This document shows, piece after piece, positions 41,624-55,600 of a stretch of 64,000 nucleotides of DNA. The number at the start of each line of letters is the position of its first letter. Within the stretch, counting starts at the first letter, position 1. The stretch is taken from positions 2,728,001 through 2,792,000 of the forward strand of contig CM048844.1 of assembly GCA_026545765.1 (NCBI GenBank), written 5' to 3'. The notes under the pieces were generated by a model that made no database searches, was not told the origin of the DNA, and saw nothing but the letters and a program-made list of their open reading frames with translations. The DNA is from Plantago major (taxonomy: Eukaryota; Streptophyta; Magnoliopsida; Lamiales; Plantaginaceae). The position numbers and the translations under genes are program-made.

Positions 41624-42370
41624 AAGGGCGATCACAAGCGATATAGCGATCGCTTAGTCGCCTTTGACGATTTGATATGGACCGTTAGATTAAAAATCTA
41701 ATGGTGCATAATCAATTGCACGTTGTCAGTCCAGGCGACCGTAACATTTACCATAATCATCATGAAATTAGATGATCAGCGATCTGGGCCGGGATAATAT
41801 ATTCCCTACAAAATAAATTCCAATAAACATCATAAAAAAACAAAGAGCAAATAATTAAAACAACATAATGAGAGACTTAATGATCACCTCTCCACTCTAG
41901 CGTGCAAAGGTAGAAGTCATTATAATGCCACCAACAAGTGGACCATCATCAAGACGCTTCAACCATCTTTTCAACTCAATTTTTGTAGGGTCGTGAATAA
42001 TTACAACATCATCAATTTTGACAAAAGGGCCCTGACGAGATACATAAAAACCGTTAATGAGTTCATAAAAGGCACATAAAATAAAATAATAAAGTTATTA
42101 ACATATTTACCTCGAACACCTCACCAAGAGGTTTGTTCCTTTTACCAGTTAAAGGTAAGGTATACTTTTCATGACTGCACCATTAGTCCTTAAAAAATCG
42201 TACGCATCTTCAAACTTGCAGCCTTCAGTATTCCCAGCAGAACGCGGAATGTTATCCATCAGATGTTGAATTGAGACACGAGATGTGCTCTTATTGAAAT
42301 TGTATCATCTCACCAAAATAGTTAGACATTCGGAAAGAGTAGTTGTAACGCAACACTCTGAAAACAAAAA
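41624..42370 (-). pseudogene. Module C copy 1: papain-type (C1A) cysteine protease-like remnant
   Basis: Minus-strand exon-like pieces. One (about 42362-42175) reads degenerate CCVTTTLSE where papains have the catalytic Cys, then VSIQHLMDNIPRS, GCKFEDAYDFLRTNGAV and a broken YPLTGKR-like stretch. A second, after an AG (about 42034-41900), reads GPFVKIDDVVIIHDP, ELKRWLKRLDDGPLVGGIIM. This order fits the papain fold after the active-site helix, but no His or Asn motif and no intact Cys-Trp is seen. Stops and frameshifts interrupt it. Family assignment is inference from motif order. Confidence 0.5.
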
Positions 42371-42390
42371 TGTGAAACGAAACTAGATAA

Positions 42391-42496
42391 ATAGCTAGAT
42401 TGTTTTGGGAACAATATGAGTTTGTAAATAGATAGATTGTTTCCGGGATAGTATGTGCAACTATAGATATATTTCTATTCAAATATTTAGTTGTCA
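42391..42496. repeat. Module A, copy 2
   Basis: Near-identical to 38867-38968, about 3.5 kb downstream in the same orientation. Confidence 0.88.
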
Positions 42497-42651
42497 AGTC
42501 AAACTACGTACTTGATGTTGTGAATTTGAAATATTAATTAAGAACATCAATTAATGTCTTATATTGTTTCTTAACATTCCTCAAATCACTGAATATTCAA
42601 CATTTTTCCTTACTGAAATTTATTCTGTGGAAGGAGTTAGGATACATCATG

Positions 42652-42766
42652 GAGGAAGTTACTAACCAGGGAGATTCTGGTTAGTTGCCCCTTTTTCCCT
42701 TTTTGCCCCCTTTTGTCCTATAAATAATAAGTTACTCCACTACGGTATTGTCTTTTGGCCCGTTTG
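42652..42766. repeat. Module B, copy 2
   Basis: Repeat of 41013-41114 including the AACCAG/CTGGTT hairpin, with an added CCCTTTTT unit and an added AATA. Confidence 0.85.
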
Positions 42767-43510
42767 TAAAGGGCGATCACAGGCGATATAGCGATCGTCT
42801 AGTCGCCTTTGGCAATTTGATATGGACCGTTAGATTAAAAATCTAATGGTGCATAATCAATTTCACGTTGTCAGTCCAGGCGACCGTAACATTTACCATA
42901 ATCATCATGAGATTAGATAATCAGCGATCTGGGCCGGGATAATATATTACCTACAAAATAAATTTCAATAAACATCATAAAAAAACAAAGAGCAAATACT
43001 TAAAAGAAGATAATGAGAGACTTAATGATCACCTCTCCACTCCAGCGTGCAAAGGTAAAAGTCATTATAATGCCACCAACAAGTGGACCATCATCAAAAC
43101 GCTTCAACCATCCTTTCAACTCAGTTTTTGTAGAATCGTTAATAATTCCAACATCATCAATTTTGACAAAAGGGCCCTGACGAGATACGTAATAACCGTT
43201 AATGAGTTAAGAAAATACACATACAATGAAATAACAAAGTTATTAACATATTTACCTCGAACATCTCACCGAGAGGCCTGTTCCTTTTTTCCAGTTAAAG
43301 GTAAGGTATACTTTTCATGACTGCACCATTAGCCCTTAAAAAATCGTACGCATATTCAAACTTGCAGCCTTCAGTATTCACAGCATGAGAACGCGGTATG
43401 TTATCCATCAGATGTTGAATTGAGACACGAGATATGCTCTTATCGAAATTGTATCATCTCACCAAAATAGTTCGGAAAGAGTAGCTGGAACGCAACACTC
43501 TGAAAACAAA
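42767..43510 (-). pseudogene. Module C copy 2: papain-type cysteine protease-like remnant
   Basis: Diverged duplicate of 41624-42370, about 1.14 kb downstream and in the same orientation. The same exon-like blocks are present (KIDDVGIIND-like; KRWLKRFDDGPLVGGIIM-like; QHLMDNIPRSHAVNTEGCK-like) with different indels, so both copies have decayed independently. It includes the non-coding leader GGGCGATCACAGGCGATATA that also opens copy 1. Confidence 0.5.
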
Positions 43511-44310
43511 AATGTGAAACGAAACTAGATAAATGCTTGGATGTTAGGTTCTACAAAATAATCCATGTAGTTTCAAATTGAGGCTTTGGATTGAGGGTGT
43601 AAGAGTGACAGTTGATTTAATGAAATATTTTGAGACAGGTTCTGAAATACACTTCAAATAGATGGATCATATAATTTCTATATTAATCAAATAAACATGT
43701 TAATTTCTAATTTGACGTGTATTGTCAGGCAGGGCGAAAGTCTGCCTAACTATAGAAAAGTCCATGTTATTCAAATATTAAAATCAATCACTCAGTGTTA
43801 TTAGGTAGGAGAACGTTGGTCATGATCTACTGAATAAATGGATTGAGCTTGTTTGTGAAAAAGGTGAAGTTTGTTAAGTTGGTCCTGAATAATAGAGTTG
43901 GGGCTGGGTACTGTGTTCCTAGGTCTTTATGTTACAATTAATGTCTTGGAACTATCACGCATTGATATACGATCCCTAGTTAGACTGGAATCACTAGAAA
44001 ATATGATTGTGACTGTGCATGACATTTATATGAAAGACTATGGTGGTGTATTATCGGTTCTAAGCTAAAGACTTTAAAAGAGGTTAACGATTGAAGATAC
44101 TCAATATTCAGTCTAAAAGTGTGAAACTGCTAAAAAATAGATTATATTGATGATCTAAGTGATTCATGTGACAGGATGAAAAAGCTGTGGAGACTTTTCT
44201 CTGATATTTGAGTGATCAGAGAAAAGTCTCCACAATTTCCTCAATTCGATTACTCCATATCAAAGTTTTCATTTCACTTTCTAAACTTATTTTCTCCATT
44301 GTATGCTATG
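43511..44310. other. Intergenic, nothing recognised
   Basis: No coding signal. Around 44195-44232 GAGACTTTTCTCTGATATTTGAG is followed by an inverted copy (GATCAGAGAAAAGTCTC), a hairpin of about 15 bp arms. Confidence 0.45.
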
Positions 44311-44405
44311 AAATCACATATATCGTCACTCACACAAACATGATCACCATTAACACATTTCTTCAATCCAATGAGACGTCCACAACTTACCATATATAGA
44401 CATAT
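44310..44405. repeat. Copy of a roughly 90-bp dispersed block
   Basis: TCGTCACTCACA...ATGATCACCATTAACACATTT...CCAATGAGACG...ATATATAGACA matches 32622-32702, just upstream of the cyclophilin pseudogene, in the same orientation. Confidence 0.8.
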
Positions 44406-44409
44406 ATTA

Positions 44410-44920
44410 GCATTTACGTAACACAGTACGTGTATTAAGAATTTTTATATAAACCAATAAAAATGTATTTGAAAAAGGAGAAAACATTTGAAAATAATAA
44501 ATAAAAGGAAGATACTTACGCCAATGAGATTCGAACCCTGCATCTTCTACTTAAACAACGACACATATACGTACCAGATTCAAATTGAATAAGTAAGATC
44601 TACGGATGAAATTTAAATTGAATTACAGACTCAGTGAAACTATGTGAATTATTATTATTATTATTATTACACACACACAAGCATTTACGTAATACACTAC
44701 GTGTGTTAAGGGTTTTTATATAAACCAATGAATCTGTGATTTTTGAAAATATTTAAAAATAATAAATAAAAGTGAGAAACTTATGTCAATGAGATTCGAA
44801 CCCTGCGCATTCTACTTAAACAATAACACATATATGAGATTCAAATTGAATAAGTAAGATCAACGGATGATATTTAAATTGAATTATAAATTTAATGAAA
44901 CTTTGTGAATTATTATATTA
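44410..44920. repeat. Tandem duplication, period about 271 bp, with pol III B-box-like motif
   Basis: Unit 1 starts at 44410 and unit 2 at 44681 (both GCATTTACGTAA). They share the same order of blocks, ending GTGAATTATTATTA. Each holds CAATGAGATTCGAACCCTGC; its complement GGTTCGAATCTCATTG resembles a tRNA/SINE B box. A trinucleotide ATT run separates the units. This could be a decayed SINE-like repeat; no A box or tail was verified. Confidence 0.7.
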
Positions 44921-45192
44921 TTTTAATGAAAAAACTTTGAAAACAAATCATCCTTTAATTGAATTCATACCCTTTAATCTTTATAATCCTAGTCCTCTTT
45001 TCCAGTACTTTAAGCCAAACGTTACTTTAGTGTTCAAAACCGATTTAATATCGCATTCTTTAACCGTCACATTTCTCCCATTTCCCCACAGTTTGGTGAC
45101 TGGCACTGAAATCCACAGATCCTTTCCTGTTCAACTAAACCACAACAAAATTACAAAATCTACTTTCTCTCACTACAAAACCAGCTCAAGCA

Positions 45193-48100
45193 ATGCTGAG
45201 CAAGGGATCGAATCCTCGACTCTCAACAATGGCGGTTCGGTCCCGAATTTCAACACTCATGCTCTCCATGTTCGCCACTTTTGCCTCTCTCTACGTTGCC
45301 GGAAGGTTATTTCTCTGTTTGATTCATTTACTGTTTTAGGAATTGCAGTTTTAAGCATTCTGATGTTGATCTTATGTTTGATTGATGATTCATTTGATGA
45401 GAGAATCGGTTGTTGGATTGGTGATTGTGCGATTGTGTCTGATTGGTGTTTGAATTGGTGTGGTAGATTGTGGCAGGACGCGGAGAACAGGGTTTATCTA
45501 GCGAAGGAGCTCGATAGAATTACTGGTCAGGTAATTGGTTGATTTTTTGTCTCTTTGAGGATCGGTTGGTAGATTTACTGGTTGTTGTAGGCTTGTAGCT
45601 GATCTTTGGATTTGTCGTGGATTGGAAGTTTTTGAATCTAGGTTTTTTTCCCTAATTTGTGTTTTATCCTTTTTAGTATAATCTGTAGTAGTTTTGAGTA
45701 AGGTGTATGATGGATTTTCATTTGTGTTTGAAGCATTTATGTATTGGGGATTTAACTATGGAGTATGTTTATAATTAAAATGGATTTACCTGAATATTCG
45801 AACGTATATGGTTTTAGTGCTTCGCTATTTTGTTCTTTTTTTTTTTTGATGATGAGGATGAGAATTGAGCTATGCGAAATTAGAATTCTGTATCTTAGAA
45901 AGACCGGGGAGTTGGCTGTTTTCCATGTATTGCCTGCTATTTATTGGTAGAAATTTTTGATGAAACGGAACGATATTTATTGCTAGTTTTATTTGAATGA
46001 TTGTGCGGTTTGAATGCTTTTTTGACTTATTTACAAATGACGCACTTGCTACTAAATACTGATGAAATATGTGCTTACCATATATAAATATGTTTCTTCT
46101 ATTCAGGAAAAAACAGTAATGTCAGTTCATGATTCGTGGAGAATTTTAGAATGCAGGTGATGTGACTTCCTCTTACGTAATTGTTCCTCATAAGTTGAGC
46201 TGTTATGGGTCATGTCAATGTGCATATCTTTACAAGTTTCATACCTATTAGGGAACAGCAGAAGAAATTATCAAGTTTAGAAATGGAACTTTCGGCTGCT
46301 AGACAGGAGGGTTTTGTTCCCAAGTTTTTAACCGAGAACAATGCTACTCCTAAGAAAAGGCCACTTGCAGTGATAGGAATACTTACAGGGTTTGGTCGCA
46401 AGAGCAACAGAGATGCTATACGCAAGGCATGGATGGGCACTGGTATGGCATTAGTCATTGTGTTTTCTGCAATCCATGTTTCTTTCCTATACTTGTTGAG
46501 CTTCCTTCAGTCAGGGATAAAAGATGGATGTTCTAATGTTGGTCATGACGCATTCTATAGAAGAAGATTAAAACATAAAAGCTTGTATCCTCTAAACGTC
46601 TTGTTCTCAACGTTTCCAGGTAATAGTATGAATAAGATGGAGAGTGAGAAGGGCATAATTGTTCGTTTTATAATTGGCAGAAGGTGTGCGTTTCCCTGTT
46701 CTCTCGTCAACCTAAATTCCCATCCACCCCAAAAAAGTAGAGTACTTGTACAGTTTACTTAATCTTATAATGGTGATGTGCAGTTCCAGTCGAGGAGATA
46801 GCTTGGACAGGAGCATTGATAATGAAAATAAGCAATACAACGATTTTTTCATTCTTGTAAGTTGCTTTCACTCCATGATCGGTAAATTTGCTGCTGTGGC
46901 TTCTTAGTTTTAATATTTAAATCACATTGATGAAGGTTGCATACGTTCTTAGTTTAAATATGTAAACCAGATATACTTAAAAAACAGAAATAATTGTATT
47001 ATCTCTTGGAATTTCTGTTAGAACTCGCGTAATCTTGGTATATACTTTTGATAGCTAGCTGATAAATATATTTCAATTCTATCAGGAAAACCATGTAGAG
47101 GCACCTGAAGAATTACCAAACAAGACAAAATTGTTCTTTGCTCATGCTGCAGAAAACTGGAATGCTGATTTTTTTGCTAAAGTGAATGACGATGTCTTTG
47201 TAAATGTTGGTGGGTGCACAGCTTATTTACCATCTGTTCTTTCTGTTAGTATATAACCTGCTATTACAGAATTTGAAGACTTCATACAAATATGGTGTTC
47301 CCTTTCTTTCTGTCTTTCGTTTTTTCCCTATTAAAGTAAGGTTGCGTTTTACTGGAGATGTTTCGAGACTTCTACTTTCTAGTCTTGTCTTTGTGTATTG
47401 TTTGTGACAGTGTTGTAAATGTTTTTATATATTTCTATATACAGATGACCTAAGAAATACAATCACTGCTCATTTGGACAATCCACGTGTTTATATTGGG
47501 TGCATGAAATCAGGAGAAGTTTTCTCTAAACGGTGAGCCTTACCGTGACCATTCCAAGAGTATATGTTGATCATGGCTATTATGAATCCCTATTTAGTAT
47601 TTATCACATTCTCCGACTTGACAGGGGGCAGAAATGGTATGAACCAGACTGGTGGAAATTTGGAGATGGGAAAACGTAAGCATTTAGTTATTGCTTGCTA
47701 AACCCTTGTCGTCTTTTCAATATTGGATTAAAGAGTAGAATGACAAGGTTCAGTGTCTAGCTTTATTTTGCAATATACTCACTATGTATGTGTTTTTTAA
47801 AACAACGGAGTTGGGGGGGGGGGGGGGGGGGGTAATTTATTGCTGAAAGAGCAACTTTGACTTGGCCTGTATGTATACAATTGTGATATACTAATTGATA
47901 TAAAAGGACAAATATTTTTCTTCTATTAAACTAAACCTTTTATATCTTTGTTGATTAGAGAGATTCATATTTCTTCAGCAAAGATGTCAGTAGACTTTGT
48001 TCTCTGCCAGAAGTGAATTGGTATCCCGGTTTTAAATCTAATTTCTGCACGTGTCATTTTCCTATGGATCAGCTCTGATATGCACTCTGCTATTTTCACG

Positions 48101-48680
48101 TATTTATTACATGCATGAAAGCATTATTAACCTGATACTTTTATCTCCCTCACCCCCGATCTCGTGATGGCACCCTTGTGTGTCCTTGTTAAGATGTGAT
48201 CTTTGCATGTGTAGTTATTTCCGCCACGCTTCTGGTGAGATGTTCGTGATATCTCAAGCATTGGCTAGGTTCATATCCATCAACAGGTGTGTTTTACTCG
48301 TTCACATTCAGTTTCTTTAACAGCTTGGTGATAATTAGCAAAACTCACCTTTTCTTCTTGGGTTGGCAGAGCTATTCTTCGTGCTTACGCCCATGATGAT
48401 GTCAGTGTTGGTTCCTGGTTTATCGGTGTAGATGTCAAGCATATCAATGAGAGGAAGTTCTGCTGCTCATCTTGGTCTTCAGGTCTCTCTCTCTCTCCAA
48501 GCTTCTAACGCAGTGGTTTGAAAACTGGTTCTAACTTGTTCACATCTAACTTAGGATAGTAGGCATAAAACTCCAGCCTTTTTTTTATTGGATGGGCCAA
48601 AAACCCTTACATTCCAGATCTCGAAAGTTTCTAACAAAATTTGGTGTTTGTTTGCAGGAGCTTTATGTTCAGGTGTATGA
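45193..48680 (+). CDS. HPGT1: Hydroxyproline O-galactosyltransferase (GT31, HPGT1-like)
   Basis: Family role: Golgi enzyme adding the first galactose to hydroxyproline of arabinogalactan proteins. Twelve exons: 45193-45305, 45467-45530, 46107-46156, 46252-46442, 46620-46683, 46786-46858, 47086-47209, 47445-47532, 47625-47675, 48215-48286, 48370-48482, 48658-48680. The sum is 1026 nt, exactly in frame, 341 residues, close to the Arabidopsis enzyme. A short basic N-terminus leads into a signal anchor (about residues 18-36) and the DUF4094 start VAGRLWQDAENR. Then come PLAVIGILTGFG, RKAWMGTG, FAKVNDDVFVN (acidic pair 220-221 as metal-binding DxD-like motif), YIGCMKSGEV, WYEPDWWKFGD, AHDDVSVGSWFIG and KFCCSSWSS. 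All introns are GT-AG. No lesion seen. The HPGT1 symbol rests on remembered similarity; it could be another HPGT paralog. Confidence 0.92.
47813..47832. repeat. 20-nt G homopolymer in HPGT intron 9
   Basis: Uninterrupted run of G on the plus (coding) strand within the intron between 47675 and 48215. Length in such runs is prone to sequencing error and polymorphism. Confidence 0.8.
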
Positions 48681-50296
<1,616 letters not shown>

Positions 50297-52621
50297 ATGT
50301 ACGGACAACCCCCTTCGCTCCTCTACCCGAAGATCGGCGGCGGTTCTTCCACCCCTCACGGCCGGAATCCCCCTTATCACCCAGCTCCTGCTGCTCCTCC
50401 CATCTGTGCGTCTCCTTTTCTTCTTATCGTACTGCCCTAGTACTTCGTTGAGGTTTAATTTTCATTTTGTGGTGTTTGATTTGTAGCTGGGACCGGGATT
50501 AGGGTTTCGATTAAGCCGGAGTATAGAATTACACCGCCGGTAAGTGATTTTGCTGATTCTAGGTTTGTGATTTTGTGTGTTTTTGTTGTTGTTGTTTGAT
50601 TTGGATGTTGATTGGTTTGTGGATTGGGAATTTGGATTGTGTGTGTGTAGCCTCAGCTGTTGCCCCAAGTGGGGGAGATTCCGCGGAGTAATTTTCAATT
50701 TGATTTCGAGTTTGAGAAGATTGTTTTGGCGGAAGCGGTGAAAGAGAACCCGAATTGGAGCAGGCTAGGTATTGAAAATCTTCCTGCTGCTGCTGCTGCG
50801 GCTCCTCCTCCAAGGGCAACTCACTCGCATTCTAATTATGTAAGTGTTCGGTTTATTATTGTGTGTTTGAGTATAACAAGTGTACCTACTTTAGTGGCTG
50901 AGTTTGTTTGCTTTAAGCGTTTCTACGAGTCAGGCAGCTTAAGCTTCTCAGGTTTACATTTGATGGAAAAGACACTTTAGTAGTATCTATTGTGTAAGTG
51001 GCTCTAGTAGTCCTAGCCAGATTGCTCTACCTCTTCCTGTTGAGTACTGAATTCTTGCATTGAATCTGGGAAAGTGATGGCATAACTATGACCATCTGAG
51101 CTTCAACTGGCTGTTAGTCGTATTTGTCTTAGATTTTGGGAGTTGCTGTAGTCAGTGTCTCAATAGTTCTAGTATGTAATGCTGTGTATTAATGTTGCTT
51201 GTAACATTTGAGTTCCTTCTAAACCATATATTAGGTTGCTAGGAGTTTAGGACTAAAATGCAGTATTTGGTGTTGGGAAGTCAAGATTTGGTGAAGTTTC
51301 AGAATACCATACTCACAAGTATAAATTTAGTTTGTACAACTGGATGGATGACACCTGCAACTTGCAGATTTCATTGTTGATGTTTTTGACTTCTTAGAAT
51401 ATGGTTTAAGCTTTTATTCTTTAATGTTCGTGAACTACCTTCTTAGCTGTGATGGAAGTGGTGTTTAAATTTATGTCAATTTGGAATGTTAGATCAAGAT
51501 TTCAGTTTACCTAGTATGCTGCTTGTTAAATCTTTCTGTAGCATGCTTTTTCTGTATTCACTGCCCACTCTGATTGATTTAATTTATCTGCTCAATTCGC
51601 ATAGCTTACAAGCTTAGAATTACCATCTTCAGCTGACTGGCCAAAATTTTAGTTTGACATGATTATGTATTCTAGGCAGAGTTTTTTTGTTTGGAAAGTT
51701 GTGCCTTATGGTTGGATTATTGTGGTTGAGTGCAGGGTCACACCGCAGATCCCATAGTGAACAAATACATAGCAGCAGGTCTTAGCAGAGAGGCTGTGCC
51801 AGTTGCTGTTTCACATTTTGGAGACAATCCAACCAAGGTAACCACCTCTCTCGGTTTTATAATTCTGTCTAATGAAAATAGTGAGGTGTTTGCATGGGCT
51901 TATATAGGATCAGCTTATGGTTTAGTTTGCGTTAAGCTGTATCACCAAATACAAATGATGTTGAGTGAGCAGTAAGGGCTCTCTATCCTAATAAGAACTT
52001 GGTGGTCCAATGAATTGAGGAAGCTATAGTTGGTGGGTCTTTAATTATTACTATTGGTGGGAGATGTTCCTTGGTCAACACTAAAAATCAAGTAACAAAA
52101 GCCTCATGGCTTTGCCGATCTCCAGAAAAATGACTTAAAGCTGGAGAATTATCATCAGGGATTCTTCTGGGCTTGTGCTTCCCATGACCTTTTTCTTAGC
52201 CTTGAAGAAACCAAGCTCTGGTAACACTTTAAAATGGAGGGTGTCCTGCCAAGAAAAGGCAATAAATAACTTAATGAAGCTCGAACAAGCATCTGTTGCT
52301 TATCTGTGTTTAGATGTTGGGTTCTTGTATAGGCCCCCACACTGGAAAAAAGTATTAAAGGAGATGATAATATTACTTTGGCAATCTATTTGAAACACTT
52401 ACTGATGTTCGATCTCTTAGATGCCTTTTGGCCGCTCGCAGTCTTTTTTGCCTGTTGATTGTACTGATTATGATCGCATATTCCAGGTTAAGGAATTCAC
52501 AGAGGGATACATGCTTTTGCGAGAAATGGGATTCTCGTCGAACAATGTTGCAGAAGCTTTACTAATGTATGACAACGATACAGACAAGGCATTGGCCCAT
52601 TTTCTCAACAGTACATCCTAA
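50297..52621 (+). CDS. Small UBA-domain protein
   Basis: Five exons: 50297-50405, 50487-50539, 50651-50839, 51736-51837, 52487-52621. Total 588 nt, exactly in frame, 195 residues. The N-terminus MYGQPPSLLYPKIGGG and the next 20 residues are Pro/Gly-rich and probably disordered. A middle segment (EFEKIVLAEAVKENPNWSRL) is acidic and helical, followed by an Ala-rich stretch encoded by a GCT run. The C-terminal part holds two UBA-like three-helix units: IVNKYIAAGLSREAVPVAV, then LLREMGFSSNNVAEALLMYD followed by DTDKALAHFL (the MGF turn is typical). UBA domains bind ubiquitin, so a ubiquitin-linked role is inferred; I do not know the exact Arabidopsis counterpart. The ATG was chosen because the proline-rich start reads in frame into all exons. 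Confidence 0.85.
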
Positions 52622-55600
52622 AATGACAGTACTACATGCAGTTATGTTAGTTTCTATTGTTCGTTGAGATTCATTCATCAATTCCGTGTGATTTGTGAAG
52701 CTCCTTATTTGTGACTGTAGTGTGTATATAGAGATTTCTATGTCGGTTGTGAATCTTGTAACACAGAGAAAGTGGCTGTGTGGGTTTATTTGGTCTCGCT
52801 CCCACTCTTGACCTTGACATTTACGAATATGTAGCCGTGACAATGGCATTTAACGTTAATGTTGGACCTTATTGCATAGTCGATAGCTATCGTATGTGCA
52901 ATTTTTGTCACCACTTCTCATCTTCTGAGTTTTATGATATGTAATATTAGCAATTTAGCATGTTGATATATGTTATGGCTGATCCAGAAATGAGCATGAT
53001 TAGCATATTTCATTGAAAACCACTTTGCATAGTGATTTTTGGTGCACTGATCTAAGACATTAAGATATACTCATGGATTAAAATCTCGTTTCGGAAGCTC
53101 ATCTCAGTTTTTCAAATTGCTGAGACGTCTCGAAAAAGTTTCGAAACAGTTTCGGGAACCCATAAAAATATAAAATTCATGAAATAAACAATACATACCA
53201 TATACATATGTGATGGCAAGACATTATATATGCAATCAAGACCACATAAGAATAAACTATTAAAAAATGCAACTATACATATTGTATGTCGGTACTAGTC
53301 ATAATAAAAATTTATAATTATTGTTGAAGTACAAAAAGCATCAACATACTATGTTGGTTCTACTAGTATAACTCTAATCTCAATTAAAAATCATTTTCCA
53401 ATATCTCACCTCAAACAACAATTAATTTCTGAATCCAATTATCCAAGAACAGAGTCACTCGCTCCAATTCATCATTCTTGCTTCAACTAATTCTTCTGAA
53501 GTCATACCTTTGCTTCATAAATCAGAGTTTGTCAATTCCAGGTTGCAACAAGAATGCAAGTTACAAAAGGCATTGGCGTTTACAGACTTGCAGGTCTGAA
53601 AATCTACCTTTTCGGTCGAAACCATCGAAAACTGCAGATTTCTCGCCGGAAAGAAGGAATGACAATACTCCCATGGTGATCGTAATAGTGAATAACGGAA
53701 AATTTCGGCGGAACGAGATTTCAATCCATGGATATACTAGGAGGATATATTCCATACGTAAGAAACACATTTATTATTATAGTCAAATACGTGTTTCATG
53801 CAACCGTTGCAGATAAATAACAGTCTTGAAATCGACCTGTAAATTATAAGTATAATATTTCCAACAATATTAAAGTTTTGTGGACAGTGATATTAGTAAA
53901 AACATACAATGTTTCTGGGTTTGCTATAATTATAATGTTTGTCGGTCAATTGAATCTCTATCTAATGTTGATATTTAGGAGAGTTAGACTATGTTCTCTT
54001 CGTTTGAACAAAACTGATCCGAACTGAATTGAATGAATCTGAACTAAAATTAATAAATTTTTAGATGATGGGACAGAGTATTAATCTTAAAATATTTTAA
54101 TTTGAATGTGATGCAATTAGAAGGAAAAATGGCAGTGAGGTATGGTTGCTGACAATATATAGATAGTATTGTAATGTAGCGAGGATGGAAATGATTGGGT
54201 AAAGTTCGTGAGTCGGAAATGTCGGCTGAATATTTGGTTAATGCATGTGTCATGTGACATGACCATCATACTCAGGGCCACATAGTAGCAATCTCAATTC
54301 CCTCGATTTTGGACGTGAAATGTCTCTTATCACTTTAACAATTTAAAGATATAGAGATACAATTTAATAATTATATATAAAATTGATGTACTAAATTTAA
54401 TTACCTTACATAAAGGTCTGCATTAAGTGATTGTGGGTTCGATCTTAACATTATCATTTTGGCATTTTATGTTTTTGTTTTTTCTGTTCTATGTACATTC
54501 ATTTACTTAATTTTAATCATTTAAATCTTAACAAAATTATTTTGTATCTAATTCCTCCATTTTGTGAACATATAATTTTATTTCCTTTTCTAACATGGAT
54601 TTCTTTTACCATCATCTAATTATTAGTTATCGTGTTCGTTTTCCTTTTTGTATAAATAAAAATACATTAATATATTTAATAATTATGTTAGTTTCTAAAG
54701 TGGATGTGAATATGTGATGCACTCTATTAGTTATCGAGAATAATATTAGTATACAATGTATTCTATTCTAAACTTCATATACCCTATTCGCATTATTTTT
54801 CAAAAAGATAGATAAAAAGTAGTAGTAATAAATTTCAAAAAAACTTTGGTGATTATTAGATTTTGTTGTGAATAATGAATAAGTAATGAATATTTATATT
54901 AGTTGGGTGGAATACATTTAAGTTATCCCTTATAAGTATTATTGATGAACAAATGATATATGGACTTAAAATAGAAATTTTGTTAAGCCTAAATTAGAAA
55001 ACTATAGTCTAAACCTTGTTCTTTACCATGTAATTTTGAAAATGTAATTCTCATTAATAATGAAAAATTTAGTTAAATTTATTTAAAAGAATTCGCTACC
55101 ACTGACATATATTTCTGCGTTCGCCCCTGATCATACTTAGCCTTCACTAATTTAGTTGCTATTCTCCAACTTGCATTCTTTAATGATCGTGGACCTGTAT
55201 ATTATTTACGTGACAGATTTTGTCAGTTGGATTTCCAATAATTACAAGTTTAAAACTCTCCAACAAGCTGCGGAAAAAGAATTAAAGTCTTGGCCCTGCA
55301 ATAAGTTCAAGATAGTAACCGCCTCTAGGACTTGTGCAAAATGAGGGGGAAAGGAGAAAATCCTTGCCGACCATGCTTTCTCATCTATCTCTTAATTCTA
55401 ACAGAACACTCCGCCTAGAAGAGCACTATCGAAGACTCGAACCTGAGCGCTTGACTCGTTCGATAAGGTGTTCGAGTATTGATGTTTGTTTTGTTATTGA
55501 AGTGAGTGGGGTACGGCTCGTTAATATTAACGTGGTTATACTCGGTTAAAATATATACAAAATGTATTTTTCAGTAACGAACTTGAGCTCAACCCAACTT

